Below, in pieces: positions 1-10,739 of a stretch of 64,000 nucleotides of DNA. Numbering within the stretch: position 1 is the stretch's first letter; each line of letters opens with the position of its first letter. Made by a program: the position numbers and the translations under genes. The notes below the pieces were generated by a model, which did not search any database, was not told the DNA's origin, and saw only the letters and a program-made list of their open reading frames with translations. Location: positions 14,543,001 to 14,607,000 of the forward strand of contig CM069597.1 of the NCBI GenBank assembly GCA_035771175.1, written 5' to 3'. Source of the DNA: Paratinospora sagittata. Its lineage: Eukaryota > Streptophyta > Magnoliopsida > Ranunculales > Menispermaceae.

Positions 1-26
1 CTTGCAAATCTAAATTTACCACATCC
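1..26 (+). mobile_element. 3' tip of the 5' LTR of element E1
   Basis: These 26 bases match the last 26 bases of the LTR at 8664-9977 at 23 positions. A primer binding site for Asp-tRNA follows a few bases later. They are therefore the 3' end of the left LTR of the element whose right LTR ends at 9977. The rest of this LTR lies outside the window. The terminal CA has decayed to CC. Confidence 0.8.
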
Positions 27-31
27 AATTT

Positions 32-49
32 TGGCGCCGTTGTAGGGGA
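32..49 (+). other. Primer binding site, Asp-tRNA type (E1)
   Basis: TGGCGCCGTTGTAGGGGA is complementary to the 3' end of plant Asp-tRNA apart from two changed bases in the second half. This primer is typical of Athila/Tat-type gypsy elements. It lies 5 bases after the LTR tip, as expected for reverse transcription priming. Confidence 0.85.
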
Positions 50-347
50 AGGTGTATATTTTTCTTTTATTAATACCAATTCAAAGTGATTTTTGTCTTA
101 ATTTAGGTATTTTTTTGTTTGTTTGTTATATGTTAAAAAAATGTTTTTTTCTTTTTTTGATTTTTCTTTTTATTGTTTCTTTTTGTAGAAATGACATACA
201 ATTATAGCCATTCCACTTTCTAAGATAATTTTGGGCGAGTGGACCCTTGTACAACATTGTCGGCATCACTTTCCTACCTTCAACATAAAAAAGGAACACC
301 TTAAACATCAACTGGACAATATTATTGATGCAAGATCTCAACATACT

Positions 348-1262
348 ATGGACGGTATAGGAGTTGCAACCATCAGAGATTTTGGAATGAATTCAAGTAT
401 GGAGCAAGTTCCATATGGTCAACAGTGGGATTATAATTGTATGGGCAACCCTCTACCCTATCAATACCATTCGGGTATTTATGACCATGAGAACTGCTCC
501 TACAATTACTCATGGAATGGCTTGCAACCTCTACCGAGCATGTACGATCAAGTGGAGAAGACGTCATCTTTGAAGGAGATGTTGAGTTCATATATGATGG
601 AAACAAGGGCATCGACCAAGAATTTGGCCAATGAAGAAGTTGTCAAAAGGGAAAAAATTTTATGTCGAGACATGACACCACCACCACCACCACCTCCACC
701 AAGGCAATTGACTATTCTAAAAGAGATGCAACGTTATGAAGCCTTGAGAGGAGGAGAAACGAGTACATATCACCAACCAAATGTGATTGAGCATGATAAT
801 CAAGCGATGCTTATGGATGTGCTCGAGTGTGATGATCAAGAAGTGCCTATGGATATACAATCGGGTGATCCTATGATGCCATATGTTGAAGAGGTGCCTA
901 CCAAGGTGAAAGAGTGCTTGGATGTCAAGGAATATAATTTTGACTTTGAGGATCTATTTGCTAAAGAGCTACAAGTTGAAGTAGTAGTGGTTAATGATAA
1001 AATCCATTTTGAGGTGCTTGAAGGTCAATGCCTAAACGTTTGGAAAGTACCAACTAAATATTTCGATGACATTCCTCCGTTAGATGAGAGTGATGTTTCA
1101 TCGGACTTTGTGTTTCCACCTTCGGATCAATCATATCAATTTTTGTGGGAAAAGTGCACAAGTCTGGTGATTCCGTCATCAAATCTAAAGAATGAGGAAG
1201 ACGGGAGGATGCTCGAAATAATATGGAAACATAAGCAATTTAAATGTGAAGAGAAATTCTAG
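348..1262 (+). CDS. Uncharacterised 304-aa ORF of non-autonomous element E1
   Basis: An open frame runs through this stretch and continues upstream past 231 without an ATG, so the first in-frame ATG at 348 is taken as the start. A short upstream ORF (ATG at 191, 10 codons) precedes it. The protein has a low-complexity, Met-, Tyr- and Asn-rich N-terminal part and a run of eight prolines at about residues 111-118. A strongly acidic C-terminal half follows (many Glu/Asp, with a VEVVVV patch). I see no zinc knuckle, protease, reverse transcriptase or integrase motif. Position right after the primer site suggests the gag slot of the element. It is intact despite three later insertions into the element. 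It might be a diverged gag-like protein or a product unique to the family; function is unknown. Confidence 0.55.
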   Translation: MDGIGVATIRDFGMNSSMEQVPYGQQWDYNCMGNPLPYQYHSGIYDHENCSYNYSWNGLQPLPSMYDQVEKTSSLKEMLSSYMMETRASTKNLANEEVVKREKILCRDMTPPPPPPPPRQLTILKEMQRYEALRGGETSTYHQPNVIEHDNQAMLMDVLECDDQEVPMDIQSGDPMMPYVEEVPTKVKECLDVKEYNFDFEDLFAKELQVEVVVVNDKIHFEVLEGQCLNVWKVPTKYFDDIPPLDESDVSSDFVFPPSDQSYQFLWEKCTSLVIPSSNLKNEEDGRMLEIIWKHKQFKCEEKF

Positions 1263-1553
1263 CTAAAGACTAGACATTCATTTTTGAGGCAACCCAACCG
1301 ATTTTTGGTTTTATGTTTTATTTTATTTTTAGTCATTGTAGTATAGATTTTGAGTTTATGGTTTCCACTAATGACATTCATTTTTGTCCCTTCTCAGGTT
1401 TTCATTCAAGTTTGGGGGTCATCAACATTACTAAGAGAAATAAAAGCATTTTGGAAGCCTTCTACCCTCGTGGGCTAGGGGAGTATCGTTATCTTTATCT
1501 TTCTTTTGCTTTCTTTATGTGCATGTTTTTGCATTGAGGACAATGAAAACTTT

Positions 1554-1567
1554 AAGTTTGGGGGGAG
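1554..1567 (+). other. Internal polypurine tract of E1
   Basis: AAGTTTGGGGGGAG follows a GAGGACAATG motif. This pair is common after the coding region of Athila/Tat-group elements. A second AAGTTTGGGGGT lies just before the 3' LTR at 8649-8660, so this one is internal and not the tract that primes at the LTR edge. Confidence 0.55.
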
Positions 1568-2390
1568 TTTGAATTCTTGGTGTATTTAGTGGAAATTTCT
1601 GAAAATTTTTGCATTTTTCTGTTGAAATTTTTTGTTTTTGATGAGTCTAGATCATGAATAAATCCATATTTTGTGGCGACCCCGCGCCCCGGACCACCAA
1701 CCCCATAGGGAATGGCGTGCGGAATGCCGGGGCGGGACGCCCGGCGTAGGCATCTCCGACCACTCCTCAACTCCCGTGAGGTGGTAGAGACCCTACGAGC
1801 CTTATCTCAAACAACGACATAATATCAAAAGGTACTAAACAAAACTACCAACCGTATTAATCATCCAAGACAAGAGATAATCCATAAAAATGAATCATAA
1901 ATAAAATCATAATCCCTACAGTCCATTAAAATTGACATACACATAAAGTTCAAAATTGTGGGTACAAATAAAACCGTCATATGCCCACATGGTCTATCTA
2001 ACAAGTCCCAACTCACCCATACTACAATGTGGTAAGTGTTATAATTACATAATCCAAAATATAATACTTCATAATTTAAAACACAGTTCAATCAAAATGC
2101 CTCTCAACTCACATCGAGGCCTTGGATTCTCTCGCAGACAAGGCCCTCAAGATATAACTACTCCTTTGCCCTTATTCGGGACAGAAGGACCTGAAAGAGG
2201 AAAATGAGGGTGAGCCAACGGTGCCCAGTGAATAGAATTCAGATATGCTATCAATACTCATCAATAAATATCATGTATGCATGTCAATGTGTAGCATGAT
2301 TTAAAAGCTCATAACATATAGATATCAAACATTTATAATAAGTTCGATGCAAGTAAAAGCTTATCAATTTGGATCCACATTCCACATGCA

Positions 2391-2498
2391 TTGGGTTGCT
2401 AGTGCACGTCTATTTCACCGTACCGTTGATCCCAATCATGTTTATTTGGGTTACTAGTACACGTCTATTTCACCGTGCCGTTGACCCCAATCATTTCC
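2391..2498. repeat. 55-bp tandem duplication in the solo LTR
   Basis: Two head-to-tail copies start at 2391 and 2446, each containing GCACGTCTATTTCACCG or a one-base variant and CCGTTGA(T/C)CCCAATCAT. They lie in the 3' third of the LTR when read on the minus strand. Confidence 0.85.
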
Positions 2499-3559
2499 TT
2501 TCCTAAAACCCTCCTATGACAAGGTTAAGTCCCCCTATTAGCCAGATAGATGGCCCAACCAAAGTCATAAGGTTTTCTCAAATCAATGCATCATTCAAAA
2601 CATTAGAACACATTCATGCTTTCAACATACAATATATATAAGTGATATGATGACATAAAAGATATAATCATAAATGAAGTCTACTCACAACCAAGCCTCG
2701 CAAGAGTATTTAACCACACACAACCACCAAACCGAATCAACCCAATCAAGATCCTGAAACATACATCAATATCCTACCATACATCAATTTCTATGCTCAA
2801 TCATATAGACATTACACATCAACCCTAAATCAGCCCACATATAAACAATAGGCCTAAATCCCATCTAATCCCATCATTCAACTCAAATCACATGACTTAG
2901 GCCTCTAATGCATAGTTCTCATTCATAAACCATTCTATTAATCAAAAATACTGATTTCAATTCCTTAGGCGTAAACATGCCCAAATTGGGTCACTTGATC
3001 ACAAGTAGGCCTAACCCATGATATGGTCACAACCACCAAATCAGTAGCATAATCAACTCTAATCATGCTTAATTAAACATAAGTTGCATCAATTCAATGA
3101 TTCTAGGCCAAAAGCATCAAAAGCCCTAAAATATGAAATTTTCCATACTTAGGCCATATTGTCGATTTACACTAGGTCACCATGTTCAGCCATGTATATC
3201 ACTGATTTTGCATCATGGGTTCATCAACAATGGCAACTAGGTCAACATAGTTGACATGCAAGCTATTTGGAAAGGTCTAAGTTCATATTCTAAATTTAGG
3301 TCTAATACAAGCAACCCTACCAATTTTTCATTTACTATTCTGTTCAGATGTATCAATATACCAACAGAAATCACAAAATCAACCGTACAGATTGAAGTAT
3401 GTGAAGAAACAAACCTTCTGTCCAAATATCAGCCCAATCCAACGGTAGACCGAAAAAGATAAGTATATTTGATGAACAAGTCTCTAATCAGACAATTTCT
3501 CCTTTCCTGCTGCAAATACTCAAACGCAGATGACTATATCACACAAAATACGAAACGAA

Positions 3560-3985
3560 TACACATCTCCACCGTTCAGAATACATAAATATCAGTTATA
3601 CACTACATACCCAAATTTTATATCCATCCAACGGTAGATTTAGGAGATCTACAAGTTTGAGCGAAACACCACGAGAAATCCAGAATCTCCGACCAGCTTT
3701 GTTTCATTGGTTAGATCTCTCAGAAGAAACCCTAAATCAAGATCTCCACCGTTCCGAATGTAGAACTATCCGTTGTACACGACATACCCAAATGTTATAT
3801 CCATCCAACGGTAGAGGAAGGAGATCTATAAGTTTGAGCAAAACGGTGCGAGAAATCCAGACTTTCCGACCAGCCTTGTTTGAGAGGTTAGATCTCTTAG
3901 AAGAAACCTCTGATCAAGATCTCCACCGACCCGAATGAATAACCATAAGTTATGAACTTGCTGACAAATTTTGCGCTCAATCTGA
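3560..3985 (-). repeat. 177-bp tandem repeat with ATCCAACGGT motif inside the solo LTR
   Basis: Two full copies and one partial copy, measured from TATCCATCCAACGGTAGA at 3621 and 3798 (period 177 bp). Each copy holds a GATCTCCACCG stretch, the ATCCAACGGT box and an AGATCT-rich part. The third copy degenerates after about 3985. Related GGTTGGATCTCGTAA and CCGTTAGATTGAGCT stretches occur in the solo LTR at 25522-28185, so the motif is shared between families. Upstream repeats in LTRs often act as enhancers; that is inference here. Confidence 0.8.
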
Positions 3986-4035
3986 CCATAGATTCCAAAG
4001 ATCTATCTCTTTGATGAAAACGTTGCAGGGATCTT

Positions 4036-4215
4036 CCTCCTGCAACTCTCTCCTTCTTTCTCTTCTTCTTTCCTTTCTCTTCTTTTCTTTCTCTTCTTCT
4101 TTCCTTTCTCTCCACTCACCTCTTTCTAGCACTTCCTTGATTCCCTCCTTGATTCTCTCCTTGTTTTCCTCCTTGATTTTCTTCTTGATTCCCTCCACTC
4201 ATTCTAGCACTTCCT
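4036..4215 (-). repeat. Pyrimidine tract (GA-rich on the LTR sense strand)
   Basis: A stretch of C/T runs, followed by short repeats of the type CTCCTTGATTC. On the LTR sense strand it is GA-rich, like 26193-26262 in the solo LTR at 25522-28185, where it lies just after a TATA box. It is probably the transcribed leader. The translated ORF here is low-complexity and not believed. Confidence 0.6.
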
Positions 4216-5208
4216 TGAGGGCATGGGACACTTGTCCACTTTCATGCACCAACCTTCACATGTGTTGGTCTCATACTACCCATACCAACCACATGTACTT
4301 TAACCAATTTTATGCTTCCATGTATTTTAAATGTCCAATCCATTTAATACACAAAATTTTCATTCTCATTTATCCTTTTATTCAATCAATCCTAACTCAT
4401 AATTCATGGTTTAATGGGTCCATGCATAAATAATAACATATGCATTATAATTTAATTTAACATGACCCATATACAATTTATGATACACATATTTATATAC
4501 ATTATCAAGTATCAACTATACAAACATTAAACAACCATCAAACAAACACCAAACATATCAAGGCAACGCATGGAGTTTGGGCAAAGTGCAATTGGGTTAT
4601 GGGCTAGATGAAAAAATTTTCGGGGCGTCACATATTTCCTTATGGACTTTGATTTGATTTGATCTTGTATGAATGGTTTATGAAAGGATTAGCACTCATT
4701 TCTGAGCATCACCCTTGAAAAATTAGAAAGTACTCTTAAGTCTGTGTGCTTGATTTACTTTTCCATGTTTATTGGATATTCCTTTTGACTTTTGAGTATG
4801 AATCATGATTATGAGTGCCACTTAATTTTTAAATCAAGATTTGGCAAGTTAAGCATTTTTAGGTCTCGCTTTTCAAACTGGACTCTAGAACTTGCTTTAT
4901 ATCTTCTTGAGGCAAAATCCTAGGATTCACACCATGAGAGACATGATTTAGGCCATGTTTGGATCGATTGAGCCATAAGGCCTACCTAGCAGTTTTATTT
5001 CCACTAGTCGGCTTATTTGAGCCTTATATTATGTTATATTGTTACCTAAAATGATTACCCAATGCCTTTTATTGAATTTTCCCTGTTTTCACCTTTACAC
5101 CCTTAAATCTTTTTGAAAAGATGTCAATTGTAATGGGTTGGGTTATTTTTGAAGGGAAATTATTTGTAAAAGTGCTATGGAATGAAAATGATATCTGAAG
5201 GTGATGAG

Positions 5209-6552
5209 TGTTGCGATAAAATCAGATTCGCAAGTGTACGAATAGTCAAGTTATAATAAATCCGAGGTGAGTCGGGTTTTCGTATGCACAAGGATTGTTT
5301 ACCTCAACAATTACCGTTTTCACTAATTTCTAACTTTATCTAGCGATCAATTTATAGAGATTCAAGTATTTAAATAACAAATAATTCTAATCAAATGAAT
5401 AGCTATGGAGAGAAATCAATATATATGAAAATCTAGAGAATCAGCTTCATCTAACTTTCAATTATGTAACCTAGACATGCTTATTATCAAATCAATTTCC
5501 TAGTCTATAAGTCAAAATCCTCACGTCTCTAATTCCATCTCTGGAGTGCCGAATTGGAACGTATCATTAGAAACATGATTCCATCTCTCGATAAAACCCT
5601 AATTCCTAACAACACATTAAACTCCGTGATTTTCCTACAACTTCATGAAACTTTGTAAACCTCTCGATTCTACAACATCTTCATGTCATAATCCCCTATT
5701 TCCAACCTAGAGAACCATCTCTCTAGTGCCACCTTCCAAGTCTAAGATCATTCAATTTGTGATCAAGAAACCGAAAGCATTAAGCATATGAAATTTTGAA
5801 TAAACTATAGAAATTTCATTGATAATAAACTAAACCTAAAATTAAACCACAATTTTCAAGTTAGGATCCATCTCCTCTCTAGAAAATAAACTTAGTTCAT
5901 AGCTTGAATGATCAAAACACAAAACATGCAGAAAAACCCTAAAGTAAACATAATATCAAACTCTAGAACTTGGAACTTGAATCTTCTTCCTATAAGGTTG
6001 AATCTTTGTGTTCTTCGTCTTCGAGCCGTCTTGTTCTCTTCTCCAATGTCCTCCAAAAAACCCTAAAATTTGATATATTATATCCACCTTTTTTTTCGAA
6101 ATCCAAATTCGAAAGTCTAACACAAAGTCGAAATCGCAAAGGCAACCCTGGTGCCGCGGTGCCCAAAGCCTTTATTTGGCACTGTTTCCAGAGCCGCTGG
6201 CTGTGCTGCGGTGCCCATAACCTCTTCTCTACTCCTGATTCTTGGACTTAGCCGAATTTCCACTCCTTTTTGCCTTCCCTCCTCTTGTGGACTTAGCTAA
6301 TTTTCTTCTCATCCAAATCCATGACTAATGCATCCAAACACCTACAAAACAAAGCAAAGTAAGTTAATAATTCACTAAAGCATAGATTAAATCAAATTAT
6401 AAACTAATGAACTAAAATAATGAATAAAAACTAAATTAATCCTAAGCTAACAAATGTATTAAAACTAACATAAACCTATCAAACTAATGCATGAACTATT
6501 CTAAAATACACCTAAAACATAGTCCAAAACCTATCTAAATATGCAACTATTA
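5209..6552 (-). mobile_element. Solo LTR A, E1-related family (1344 bp)
   Basis: On the plus strand it begins TGTTGCGATAAAATC and ends GCAACTATTA, flanked by a perfect duplication ATGAG at 5204-5208 and 6553-6557. The left end matches, in reverse complement, the terminal CTTGCGAATCTAAATTTACC region of the LTR at 8664-9977, so the LTR lies on the minus strand. The minus-strand start TA is a decayed TG. It is about 80% like solo LTR B by eye, with the same order of blocks. No ORF inside is supported. Confidence 0.85.
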
Positions 6553-6718
6553 ATGAGAAAAGATTCAAAATGGTTCAAAATATGTGAAAAAGAAGAAAAA
6601 GAAAGATGAAGAATGAAAAAGACATAAAAATGGAAAGAAAAGTATGTTTCTTCATCAATTAATGAAATGAATAAGTTTGGAGGAAATTTGGGGCTATGTG
6701 AGAATTCATTTTGTAAAG

Positions 6719-8157
6719 TGTTGCAATGAATTCTAATTCGCAAGTGTACGAATTGTCCAGTTATAATATATCTGAGGTGAGTCGGGTTATCGTATCCACA
6801 GGGTAATATTATTTCACTCACCAAATACCGTTTTCATAAATATTAAACTTTATCTAGCGAATCAAACTATAGGGATTTAAATAAATTCAAAATCATAATT
6901 TAAACTAAATGAATTATGAGAAAAATCAATAAATGCAAAAATCTAGAGACTTGACTTCACCTAACATTCAATCATATAACTTAGACACACTTATTATCAA
7001 ATCAATTTCCTAGTCTATAGGTCAAAATCCGCACGTCTTTAATTTCCTCTCTCGAGTGTCGAATTAGAACGTATCATCAAGAACAAGATTCGATCTCTAG
7101 ATAAAATCCTAATTCTGAATAACCCATTAAGTTTCGTGATTTTCCTACAACCTCATGAAACCATGTAAACCTCTCGATTCCACAACTATTTCATGTCATA
7201 ATTCCCCTTATCCAACATAGAAAACCCTCTCTCGAGTGCCGCCTTCCAAGTCTAGGTTCATTCAATTTGTGGCCAATAAACCAAAAGCATCAAGTGCATG
7301 AAATCATAAATAAACTATGGAGATTTCATTAATAATAAGCTAAATCTAAAATTAAACCATGACGTTTAGGTTAGGATCCATCTCCACTCTACAACAATAA
7401 ATTAGTTCATCTTTGGGATAATAAAAACACAAAACATGAAGAAAAACTCTAAAGTAAACATAATATAAAACTCTAGAACTTGGAACTTGAATCTTCTTCC
7501 TAGAAGATTGAATCTTCGCGTTATTCGTCTCTGAGCCTTCTTGTTCTCTTCCCCAATGTGTTCCCCTCGAAAAGCCCTAAAATTTGATATATTATATGCC
7601 CCATAAGTCGTCTCAAAACATAATTTGAAAGTATAAAAATTCGTCCAACTCGCAAAAAGGGGTGCCCAGCGCCGCGACGCTCCGATAGATGTTTCCAGTG
7701 TCGCGGGTAGCGCCATGGCACTACGTTATGTTTATGTCAGTCTCACGGGCAACGCCCAGAGCCTCAATTTTCACTGGTTCCAGCACTGCGAGCTGCGCCG
7801 CGATGCCCATAACCTCAACTGTTGCGCCTGATTCGTGGACTTAGCCAATTTTTGCCTCTTTTCTGCTTTGGCTCTTCATTTTTTGCCTTTGCCACTTCTT
7901 GTACATGTTCTTCTCATCCAAATCCATGACTAATGCATCCAAACACCTACAAAACAAAGTAAAGTAAGTTAATAATTCACTAAAGCATAAATTAAATCAA
8001 ATTATAAACTAATGAACTAAAATAATGAATAAAAACCAAATTAATCCTAAGCTAACAAATGCATTAAAATTAACATAAACCTATCAAACTAATGCATAAA
8101 ATGTCCTAAAACAAACCTAAAACATGCTCTATAACCTATCTAAATATGCAACTATCA
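6719..8157 (-). mobile_element. Solo LTR B, E1-related family (1439 bp)
   Basis: It begins TGTTGCAATGAATTC and ends AACTATCA on the plus strand, with a perfect TAAAG duplication at 6714-6718 and 8158-8162. Both termini (TG/CA) are intact. It is colinear with solo LTR A but inserted separately, since each copy has its own duplication. It contains a GC-rich block at about 7655-7810 (GCGCCGCGACGC and similar), also present in a diverged form in A. Not a gene. Confidence 0.88.
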
Positions 8158-8648
8158 TAAAGCATGGGATGTGTAAAAATAATGATCTACCAAAGATGTT
8201 TTGGGTGTTTTGAGCTTCATTTTACACATGTCATACCTTTACCCTTAGCCTTACATTACAAGCTTAATGAAGACCTATTGATCTTAATTGGTATGAGATC
8301 TACATTAGTGGAGAGAAATGTGAAAAGCAAGCATATGGAGTTCATGTTTTGTTTTGTTGAGATCATATATTTTTTATCTTGCTTGCATTGGTCTATATGA
8401 TTTATGAGTGGTCATGTGAATAATTTCTTTTGCTTATTTGAAAGAAGACATGGTTTGGTAGGTTGAAATTCTAGACAACAAGTTTAAACTTTCAAAGTTT
8501 TCCTTGAGTTCTGTTGTATGATATGTATGCTATCTTTGAGATCGTGAGAACCCATTTGTGCAAACCAAATCCTTGTTCATTTTGGAATATGTGAAGAGTC
8601 TGTTTGTCCAACTTCATTTTTTTCTTTGCTCGGGACGATCAAATTCCT

Positions 8649-8660
8649 AAGTTTGGGGGT
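8649..8660 (+). other. Polypurine tract before the 3' LTR of E1
   Basis: AAGTTTGGGGGT directly precedes the right LTR of E1 and would prime plus-strand DNA synthesis. Confidence 0.75.
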
Positions 8661-8663
8661 ATT

Positions 8664-9977
8664 TTATAAGTAAGTATTTAATATATGTTTTAGAACATGT
8701 TTTAGGTTTTTTTTATGGTATTTAGTTCATATATTAGGTTAGTTTAGTCAAGTTTTGGTATTTTTGGCTTGTTTTGGGTTGGGTTTTTATAGGTTCGTTG
8801 ATGTCATTATGAAACCATGTTACTCACTTGGTTTGATGTGTTTTGTAGGTGCTTTGATGTTCTAAATGATTATTGAGAAGATGAAGACATCATGCAAGAG
8901 GAGCCAAGGGAGTTAGAATGAAGAAACAAGTGCATCCAAGCCTTTGGAGTCTGGAAATTTGGCTAAATTCACAAGCAAATCAGGAAAAACATGTGTAAAA
9001 ACTCGTAACTGGGTGGCACGGGGCCGGGGTTCAATAGTTTTGCGCAACTTTTTTGTTTTGGCCAAAACTTTCTCAATTGAACTCCGAATTGGACATGGTT
9101 TATTTCTATGGATTCCTTACTTGAAAGGGATGAAAGTAAGAAAGAAGAGGAGAAATTTTGGAGGAGTTGCAGGTTTTGCAAGAGGAAGAAGATGAAGATC
9201 TTCAAGGGGGTTTTCATCTTTTAAGTTCTATTTCTTAGGTTCTTGCAATGTATTCTTTCCTTGTTCTTCATCGTTTCTATCTTGTATCCATGGATTGGTT
9301 TATGAACTAAATATATAATCTAGAGTTTTGATTTAGCTATGTTGGATCTTGTGATTGAATCATTGTTTATGTGTTTTTGAGCAATCTTTTGGGTTTATTT
9401 ATGATTTTCCATGTTTAATGCTTTCAAATTGTTGATCACTCTTTGAATGAACGTAGATTTGGTTTCTTACAATCGAGAGAGGTGTTATTGAATTGGAGCA
9501 AGGGATTTGTAATCTAGGATAGAGTATATAATCGAGAGACCTACAAAACCCTTTGAAATCTATTAAAACGAATTATAGAATCTAAGGCATTCTTGATCTA
9601 AAGTTTTGTCACTCGAGAGAGGGAATCGATAGATCGAGAGTTGATATTCAAGCTATCACTCGCGAGAGGGGTTTGAATGAAAAAGTATTCAGGATTTATA
9701 AATTTCAGAAATTAATTTATTACCATAATTATTAGAGATCATGAGAGACAACATAGTGAGATCTAAACTCTAGAACTATAAATCCATTGATTTCTCTCCA
9801 ATTCTATTTAATTTGCATTATTTTGTTTGATTTTGTTTATTTTACATCTCTGCTATTAAACCATCTGTTTTTATCACCTAGATAAAAAGTCAACCAAAAA
9901 GTGGATACGATAACCCACTCACCATGGGTATTATAATTTGATATTTGTACGCTTGCGAATCTAAATTTACCGCATCA
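8664..9977 (+). mobile_element. 3' LTR of E1 (about 1314 bp)
   Basis: It starts about 4 bases after a polypurine tract (start TT, probably from TG) and ends GCATCA. Its last 26 bases match the LTR tip at 1-26. The middle is colinear with the Athila-like LTR at 19068-20656: both contain AATGCTTTCAAATTGTTG (9417 and 20087) in the same context. Several near-palindromic CTCGAGAGAG-type stretches occur at 9472-9670. The short ORFs at 8944-9217 overlap on opposite strands and are not credible. Confidence 0.8.
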
Positions 9978-10137
9978 AAAGTCAAAGTCAAAGCTCGAAG
10001 TGGATCAAGATCACATCCATGTAATGTAGTTGTTTAGATTCCATAAGGCTGTAGAATACTTTCTACTTGTGTCAGCCAAAGTCTATGCACGCATTATACT
10101 TTCACAGAACTGACAACTCCACTTTCTACTTACATAG
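9978..10137. other. Unassigned AT-rich spacer
   Basis: Host sequence of the E1 insertion, probably part of the decayed gypsy pol that becomes readable at 10138. ACTTTCTACTT occurs twice (near 10056 and 10123). Nothing else recognised. Confidence 0.4.
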
Positions 10138-10682
10138 TGTTTTGGGATTAGCTGGTTATTACAGAAAATTTGTGGAAGATTTTTTTTAAAGTGGCAACTC
10201 CACTTACCAAACTGACTCAGAAAAAGTATCATTTGTGTGGATTGTAGCATGTGAAGAAGTTTTCACATAACTGAAAAGAAAGTTGACTATTGCACCAATA
10301 TTGATACTTCCAGAGCATGGTAAAGAGTTGGTGATTTATATAAATGTGTCTCATTCAGGTCTGGGTTGTGTATTAATGCAAGAGGGTAGAGTTGTAGCTT
10401 ACTGCCACTGATATTCTCTATAGGGAGAAAATCACATTGATAAGTGTACTCTCTATAGCCCCACATGTTGATATTTGTGCCTAGATGCATGTGCAGCTTA
10501 CTGACACTGATATTCAGAGGGTTAAGGATCTGCAACAGCGTGATCCTGACTTTAACATGTATAACTCTTGGGTTGATAAACCTGAACGAGTAGATTGGCA
10601 TAAAGTTCCGAACGGCGTCTTGCGTTTTCAAGGGAGATTATGTGTAGCACCCTTCACTTTTTCTACTGTAAAACTAATTTAA
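10138..10682 (+). pseudogene. Gypsy pol remnant (end of reverse transcriptase, RNase H, start of integrase)
   Basis: Translation gives a GLAGYYRKFVE motif (C-terminal reverse transcriptase), then an RNase H start in which the usual YTDAS is YINVS, so the first catalytic Asp is Asn. A GLGCVLMQ motif follows and then a break near 10400. From 10484 an open 65-aa stretch matches the linker and N-terminal integrase region of Tekay-like elements (QLTDTDIQRVKDLQQRDP). Stops and frameshifts interrupt it. A 20-bp near-repeat (GCTTACTGMCACTGATATTC) at about 10399 and 10496 flanks the break between the two parts. Non-functional. Confidence 0.75.
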
Positions 10683-10739
10683 CTGCCTGAGAACCCTAAA
10701 GATGTGATTTCAACCAGTATAAGTAACCGTAAAAGACTC

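Larger units (their letters stand above)
1672..4632 (-). mobile_element. Solo LTR of a Tekay-like gypsy element (2961 bp)
   Basis: On the minus strand it begins TGTGACGCCCCG and ends GGGGTCGCCACA. The flanks carry a perfect 5-bp target duplication, TATTT, at 1667-1671 and 4633-4637. Orientation is fixed by the 98-bp LTR end at 63245-63342, which matches the reverse complement of this left end and is followed by a Met-tRNA primer site. No internal region remains, so it is a solo LTR left by LTR-LTR recombination. It holds two internal tandem repeats and a GA-rich stretch (minus sense), listed separately. ORFs inside, such as the low-complexity one at 4011-4433, are not supported as genes. Confidence 0.88.
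27..8663 (+). mobile_element. Internal region of non-autonomous LTR element E1, split by three solo LTRs
   Basis: Removing the solo LTRs at 1672-4632, 5209-6552 and 6719-8157, with one copy of each target duplication, leaves 27-1671, 4638-5208, 6558-6718 and 8163-8663. That is an internal region of about 2.9 kb running from an Asp-tRNA primer site to a polypurine tract. It holds one ORF (348-1262) and no protease, reverse transcriptase, RNase H or integrase motif in any frame that I could read. E1 is therefore a non-autonomous LARD-like element that needs enzymes in trans. The pieces 4638-5208, 6558-6718 and 8163-8648 are AT-rich, non-coding and show no other feature. The deletion-free nesting is inferred from the target duplications. 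Confidence 0.75.

Noticed and set aside
4011..4433. 140-codon ORF rich in Ser, Leu and Phe
   Set aside because: It is the translation of a pyrimidine tract inside a solo LTR that is transcribed from the other strand.
6550..6718. Solo LTRs A and B as the two LTRs of one short element
   Set aside because: Each has its own different perfect target duplication, and the 160 bp between them has no primer site or polypurine tract.
8164..8400. 78-codon ORF
   Set aside because: Lies in the non-coding 3' part of E1, with no known motif and no homologous frame in related sequence here.
8944..9217. Overlapping ORFs on both strands
   Set aside because: Inside an LTR; mutual shadows with low complexity.
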